From contig CM032121.1 of NCBI GenBank assembly GCA_018894105.1, forward strand, positions 30,666,230 to 30,730,229: 64,000 bases of DNA, given 5' to 3'. Positions 58,666-64,000 of the stretch are shown here, piece by piece; position 1 is the stretch's first letter, and each line of letters opens with the position of its first letter. This stretch comes from Jacaranda mimosifolia. Lineage: Eukaryota > Streptophyta > Magnoliopsida > Lamiales > Bignoniaceae. The position numbers were made by a program, and so were the translations under genes. The notes under the pieces were generated by a model. That model had not been told where the DNA came from, made no database searches, and saw only the letters and a program-made list of their open reading frames with translations.

Positions 58666-60232
58666 TCTCTTATAAGAGTTGAAAAAATTTCTTCAGACAT
58701 TAGCCTAATAGGTTGCTTGTGTAGATTGAATCCAGATAAGAGAGGAATTCTATGTTTTGTGAGTTGTTGGTTAAAGCTCATAGTTACATCTGAGTAGTCC
58801 TTGTATTGCGATAAAAGCTTAATAAGATCTTGCTTGTCCTATTCACTAAGAAGTGCATTAATGTAAATAGGTCTATGATCATTCTCATCTTTATATCTAT
58901 CTTCATGATGTGATCTTGAACTTATACCTTAAATCATTGAGCTTTGCTGGTGTATTTTTCTATTTGCTTAATTGGATCTCATAAATATGACAAATAATAC
59001 GATCTTGTTTAGAAATGATATAAATATAATTAGCATAATAAGTAGGATAATTCTCTATTGGAAATTATAAGTCAAGATTTTATTAGTTGATGGGGAAATT
59101 TGGAGGCCATTGCAGCTATTTCCAATATTTTACTTCTATATACTAATCATTGCTAAACATTAATAAGTTCATCCAATGGTTTTTTCTAAGCATTCCAAGG
59201 CTTATTGGTTTCTTTTCTAAGCATACTTCAAAGTTGGTGTGATGATTTGATGAGGCAACATCTTGCCCAAAAATGGATAGAGGCTAATATTCTCTAAGTA
59301 ATATATGGCCTCAATTGCATTGATCTGACCATGAATAATTTTTCCTCTACACACACACAACTTCTGGCTCTTCCTTAGAGTTATCTAAATGGATCAAGAA
59401 AATATGCAAAGAAGATGGCATGTAAAGAGAAAAATGTAACCAATCATTTCCTAAAAGTACGCTACATGAGGTATTAGTGTTCATTAAGAAAATGGCGCAA
59501 GCGTGATATTCAAGTCCACAATCAAGCACTCCGATCATTTGATTTTTTGTGTGCAGATCATCTAAGCATACCACGTAGATTTTAAGCTCTTTATCTTCAC
59601 CACAATTCTTTGTTTTGAGGTATAGTGAGATCTCTTTCTCTAACAAACAACCTTTTATAAGCATCATCGCATTTTGTCTTTCTCGTTCAATTCTATCCAG
59701 ATTCAAGATCATGGTTTCCTCTTCTTCACTCTAGACCCCAACCCAGGTAGGCCAAAAACCAAATTCAGTGTCAAAGTAGGAGAAATCATTACTTTATTGA
59801 ACATAACTGCTATTCTGATATTGATACACGGCTTGCCCTCTATTGTTACTCCTCGTTGAAGGCATCCCAGATGCAGCCCAATTCATGCCATAGTGATCGA
59901 AATTCCTATTAGCATGATAGGATAGTCAAGTCCATCATAGTAAATCTATTCTTCAACGGGGCTTAAATCTTAATAGTTATTTTGATCTTGATATGTAGGG
60001 TGCCTTCCATTGATCATATTCCAAGAGTTGTGTGGAGGCATAGCAACATATGGGAGAGAGAATGATCTCCCCATGTGCGGAAAAAGCGGCAAGGCTCTAC
60101 GGCAACTGAGCGGGCGATGCTCCAACTCCTCCGGCATCGGTGGAGAAGTTGAGTTGATAAAGATGCTGAGCCCTGAATGTTTCTACTGAGTTAGAGTTGT
60201 ATGTGCTCTTGCGTTATATCTTATATATGTAT
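58666..60232 (-). pseudogene. Ty3/Gypsy polyprotein fragment (protease to RT start)
   Basis: Minus-strand relic. The open stretch 59712-59347 contains CSVLLGNDWLHFSLYMPSSL, matching the block after the aspartic protease of plant Tat/Ogre-type Gypsy elements that usually reads like GRDWIH...VPSSLHQ. Further down (about 58930-58690) are words of the segment leading into RT: IYINALLSE, LIKLLSQYKDY, HRIPLLSGFNLHKQPIRLMS. It stops at about 58666, where it abuts the CACTA remnant of unit 4, so RT proper is lost. Upstream of 59720 the translation is too decayed to assign. Several stops and frameshifts are present, so it is not functional. Confidence 0.7.
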
Positions 60233-61059
60233 ACTAGAAAAGGAGCTCCGTGCAAGGCGTGGTGCCATGGTCGTCGGCTAGTATGAACGTATTTATTTTT
60301 TTTTTGTGTATTTTAAAAAAAAAATATAAGCATGTAGTAGTAAACATATAGACATATTTATAACTGCAATGTCAATTTACTAAATGTTAATTTATAAAAT
60401 TTTCTCTCCATTCTAAAGACTGCATCAAAGGCTAACATAATCACTTGAAAGTCAAAATATTTATATAGCATTTAAATCCACTTCATATTGATCCTTCTTT
60501 GTAAGTAGTATTAGATTAGTTGTACCCCCAACCAAGTTATAAAAAAATTAATGCAAATTATATTCCAATGATTAGTAATTGATTAGCTGCACATTTCAAT
60601 TGACCGACATAATAAACTAATACAAAGCTATCAATTTCATCAGAAGCACCTCCATTGTTCGCAAACCACAAAATATTTATCAAGTTCATTCACTTTTGGC
60701 CTCGTTACACAACATATGCATGAAATTTGCATAATTTCTACATTGTTTTCAAAATAACTTTTTGCCAATGACAAACTACAAAGCTTGCTTATAACCCATA
60801 ACACATTAATTCAGCCCATCAGTTTTTTGGCTATCAAAATACACAAGTGATGTAGTTTTTCACTCATTAGAGGCCATCTCAAAAGTAGAACAAAATGTCA
60901 AGCCAATTTGTCACTCCACTAAAGAATCTACAGTTTTGTCACCTTTTCCCCTAAATTTACCTAGCATATCAAGCAGATTCCATTCACTTAATCTCATTGC
61001 ATACAACATAATAGGATAAGTATAAGATCTAATATAAATCATATATACCTGAAACTTTT

Positions 61060-63450
61060 CTTTTTTTTCCTAGACGAAGATCCTTCATCATCAAATTCAT
61101 TATATAGATTATCTTCTTAAATTAATAAATTCATGCAAAAATCGCATTATTTTAATGGAATATACAATGATGTCAATATCAAAACCATAGACTCATACCT
61201 TTATCAAACAATCTTTTCGTGCTCCTTGGTTTTGCAGGAGTTGGTATATCATCAGTTTGATAAGGAAAAGAAACAGTTTGGTCAATGTTTGGGCTTAGTT
61301 CATCATCTTTGTGTTCAATTATGTTTAAGACCGTGTACTGGGCATGCAAACCCATCTGTCCAGGATTTGATTGACTTCTTTAGTTTCACACAAAAAATTC
61401 TTTCCTTTAGTGCATTGTTCATTTGCTCAACAAGTAGGAATACACCTTGTTAATAGAGCTGTTAATCAGAACAATTCATAACAAGATCAAAAAGAAAATC
61501 ATTAGAAGGAAAGCAATGGCTGACCGCTAAGTGCATTTCCATTGCCATGAAAGCATTCATCTGTATTATTTTGACAGCATCGTCTCCAAATAAAGTAGCC
61601 TCCAAAGTACTAGTATCATCATAAATGTTACCAATCACCATCTTTGATTTGAGACTGGTCTTCTAAATAAGGACTTTGCCTGGTATTGATTGATTTCTTA
61701 TTATCTGCTATGTAACGATAAAAAGATGATTCAAGTTCTCCCAAGCCAGTAGAATCACTTTTCCTTTTGTATGTTCAGGCATAAGAAAATAGAGTTTAGA
61801 GCAAAAGCACTTTTGGGCTTAGGCCTAACTCGAGTCTAATTCACGATTTGTGAATCAGTTACATTTGGTGGAATCATAGATAAGAGAAAGGGGCATATCT
61901 TCAATATCCTTAAAGACCTAATTAGCTATAGATATCTTAATGCCTCACCAGGCTCAGGTGAATTTCGTTAAAAAAAAATAAAAAAAACAAAAAAAAAAAT
62001 CATACTGGTCAGTCATAAACACTATATCTGAAAATACATTTGCAAATAAATTCATTGAGTAACCTTGGCTTGGAAATAGTTCTTTAATTACATCGTCTGC
62101 AGTCAATTTCCCAATTGTATTGCGGCATAAGAGCTATGATTTTTCACAAGCCATATAGAAAAACCTCCATGTTTCATTTGAAAAATGAGCAGTCACTTTC
62201 AATGAAAACCTATCAACCTGTAATGACAAAAACATTCTAATTAGTTTTTATTGTCCAATAGCTTCACAAATCACCAAACAAAATACTTTATGTTTTCTAT
62301 GCAGCCTATAAACACTAATTGGAGAAAACATACAAAGTTTTGAGCTTCTATGCTTCTCGAACACCTGGATCCACCATAATAGCAGTAAAAGGTGTAGATG
62401 CAAATGAAACACCTACAATTGAAACACACAATTAATAGCATGATAGAGAGAAAAATAAAACAAATTGCATCATAATATAGAAATATTCTATTGCTAAAAA
62501 AGAATTCAAACCATAATGGGAAGCAATGTTCAAGCTCTTAGCATAGATAATGGGCATTGGTGCAGAAGATGACATAACTAACTGCCCCTTCGATGAAGCA
62601 ATGTTACCCTATAATAATAGTATCAATGGTTTTTTCCTATCATTTGTAAAGAAAGAAGACTTTAAATATTTAAGAATGTAAACAAATTTTTTATTTGAGT
62701 AAATAAAAAATAAACAAAAAATTATATAATTAAGCTCACTCATGATACATAATTGCAAATTCGTGAATGATATAAGACTTGGATGAACTCCCCGCTGTTT
62801 GTTGTTCAAATTTTTTAATCACAATATCTAAGATATCTGAAACATAAATAAGATGATCGCATTAAATATGTTCTAGCAGAAAAATTCAATTTCAGAATCA
62901 TCAAACAGATGTGAACTTACCAACATTTATCCTTTGATTGCCAGGAACTAATGTCGAAAATTCTACATAGGTTGAGACTACGACAGAATATGGAATTACA
63001 TCATCAACAACCCTTGTGATGACAATCCAACGACTTAGTATCCATTGATACTTGTTTCCATAACATTCAAAGTCTAAATTAGCCTCAATCACTCGTGCAT
63101 TGAAAATTATATAAGTATCCATCAAGCTAATTGTCCTCTCAAATTGATTGATATCCATGTCAAAGATTATTGCAACAACCTTATCACCCAGTCATAAGAT
63201 TGTTATAATAAATGAAAAACACTTCAGCTTATGTTATAGTTTTAAATTTATCAGGTAGAATTTATAGTTATTATAAAAAAAGTATAGCATAAAGTATTAC
63301 TCACTTATTCTTCTACTAAAACGACATATTGGTATCGTCATAGACTATCCAATTATTGCCTTGGAGCAGTTTTGGACTCAACCAATACTTCACACTCTAG
63401 TTGGACACATTAGGGATGATATCTTTAATTCTTAGTAATTGTTGTGCCAT
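61060..63450 (-). pseudogene. RPA-like (replication protein A, OB-fold) gene of the Helitron
   Basis: Multi-exon minus-strand gene. A likely start is ATG 63450 (MAQQLLRIKDIIPNV), with an in-frame TAG soon after. Another exon (about 63180-62922) reads MDINQFERTISLMDTYIIFN, YQWILSRWIVITRVVDD and FSTLVPGNQRINV, then a donor GTAAGT at about 62921. The next exon opens after TTTCAG at about 62842 (DILDIVIKKFEQQTAGSSS). Further exons read SSAPMPIIYAKSLNIASHYG (about 62570), TPFTAIMVDPGVREA (about 62380), RFSLKVTAHFSNETWRFFYM and LFPSQGYSMNLFANVFSD (62210-62050), and YDDTSTLEATLFGDDAVKII (about 61620). These match the arrangement of RPA70-like single-strand-binding proteins found in plant Helitrons. 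At least three in-frame stops (also at about 62358 and 62140) make this copy probably dead. Exon borders are approximate. Confidence 0.7.
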
Positions 63451-63673
63451 GATGATCAGAACCTGTATTAGTGAAGCAAATCAATAAACTTTCAACTTAA
63501 TACAAATACATAAATTTTTAAATGTAATGATGCACACAACAGAAGTTGCAAATCAGCATGGCATCAGTGAAGTAAAGAAGAGAAACATTATAACATAACA
63601 TGTTTAAATATGTTTAAAAATGAAACCTCGCTCCATTAATTCATAAATCTATCTATACACAATATTTGGTATA

Positions 63674-64000
63674 TTATTGGTTGTCAACATTTTCAGATAT
63701 AGGCTCTATAAGTATCTTGACTGAACATGCCCGACGAGCCCTTGAAAGCGCAACATATAATTGACCATGCGAAAACATAGGTTGCAGTAGATAAACACCA
63801 ACATAATCTAGTGTTTGGCCATGAGCCTTATTAATTGTCATGGAAAAACATGGTTTGATTGGAAATTGAAAATGCTGGAAGCTAATTGGGCATTTCTTTA
63901 TCAGAACATTCTAATGGTATTCGAGGAATAAACACACGCTTTCCTTTATGATCCCCTATTGCTATTTCGGCTTCTATATAATTTTCTCCAAATTTTCAAC
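63674..64000 (-). pseudogene. RepHel helicase of the Helitron, C-terminal end (partial)
   Basis: The minus strand from 64000 to the stop at 63674 encodes the end of a Pif1-type helicase: GDHKGKRVFIPRIPLE, FPIKPCFSMTINKAHGQTLD, VGVYLLQPMFSHGQLYVALS and RARRACSVKI. These correspond to the last helicase motifs (the TINKSQGQT and QLYVALSR boxes) of RepHel, the rolling-circle initiator and helicase of Helitrons. A stop and frame change near 63865-63880 lies between the first two blocks, so this copy looks inactive. The Rep nuclease and the rest of the helicase would lie beyond 64000. Confidence 0.85.

Larger units (their letters stand above)
60234..64000 (-). mobile_element. Helitron, 3' part, running out of the window
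   Basis: Read on the minus strand the element ends with an imperfect GC-rich inverted repeat (CCACGCCTTGCACGG, about 60251-60266) followed about 12 nt later by CTAG (60237-60234) and a host T. This is the hairpin plus CTRR layout of Helitron 3' ends. Upstream on the same strand lie an RPA-like gene and a Pif1-type helicase, the pair of genes that plant autonomous Helitrons carry. The 5' TC end lies beyond 64000. Flanking DNA at 60233 belongs to the Gypsy fragment or its surroundings. Confidence 0.72.

Noticed and set aside
1..64000. A tRNA, rRNA or other structural RNA gene
   Set aside because: I found no cloverleaf with the usual A and B boxes and no rRNA words by eye. The tRNA-like words at 1948 and 45566 are retrotransposon primer-binding sites. 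A tRNAscan-SE run would settle this.

Overview
This window is repeat-dominated plant nuclear DNA, probably from a dicot. The evidence is AT-rich sequence, plant-specific NAC-domain gene relics with GT-AG introns, and plant-type Copia, Gypsy, CACTA, hAT, PIF/Harbinger and Helitron elements. The species cannot be named from the sequence. I see no gene that is clearly intact. Every coding region recognised is a transposable-element ORF or a broken gene copy.

Layout: bases 1 to about 58,665 are a tandem array of one ancestral unit, seen four times. In + coordinates the unit reads: NAC-domain gene (minus strand); 1.3-1.5 kb of AT-rich upstream DNA made of ~300-bp repeats with Helitron-like 3' ends; about 0.5-0.9 kb of spacer; a CACTA (En/Spm) element with its transposase on the minus strand; a short flank; and a small hAT-like element. 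Unit 1 (1 to ~15,815) starts just upstream of a NAC gene lying left of the window and carries a private 5.6-kb stretch with two PIF-type MITEs. Unit 2 is ~15,820-30,112, unit 3 ~30,113-41,157, and unit 4 ~41,158-58,665, which is truncated.

Each unit was later hit by its own insertions. Unit 1 has a young Tork/Tnt1-like Copia (1523-6410) and a nested hAT-like element (9211-9994). Unit 2 has a MITE inside the transposase (22802-23143) and a solo Gypsy-type LTR (25830-28572). Unit 3 has a 1.2-kb solo LTR (37720-38919). Unit 4 has a 12.8-kb Sirevirus-like Copia with an env-like third ORF (44261-57095), itself split by a second solo LTR of the unit 2 family carrying a minisatellite (49076-52460). 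The three visible NAC copies are all broken by different lesions, and none of the CACTA copies keeps both ends.

Right of the array there is a fragment of a Ty3/Gypsy polyprotein (about 58,665-60,230, minus). It is followed by the 3' end of an autonomous-type Helitron (60234 to beyond the window, minus) with an intron-bearing RPA-like single-strand-DNA-binding gene and the C-terminal end of a Pif1-type RepHel helicase.

No convincing new biological system is claimed. The most unusual structures are the NAC+CACTA tandem array with independent gene death, the serial Helitron-like termini in the NAC upstream region, and the minisatellite expansion within an LTR. All comparisons were made by eye on this sequence, so family names rest on motif recognition and not on database searches.
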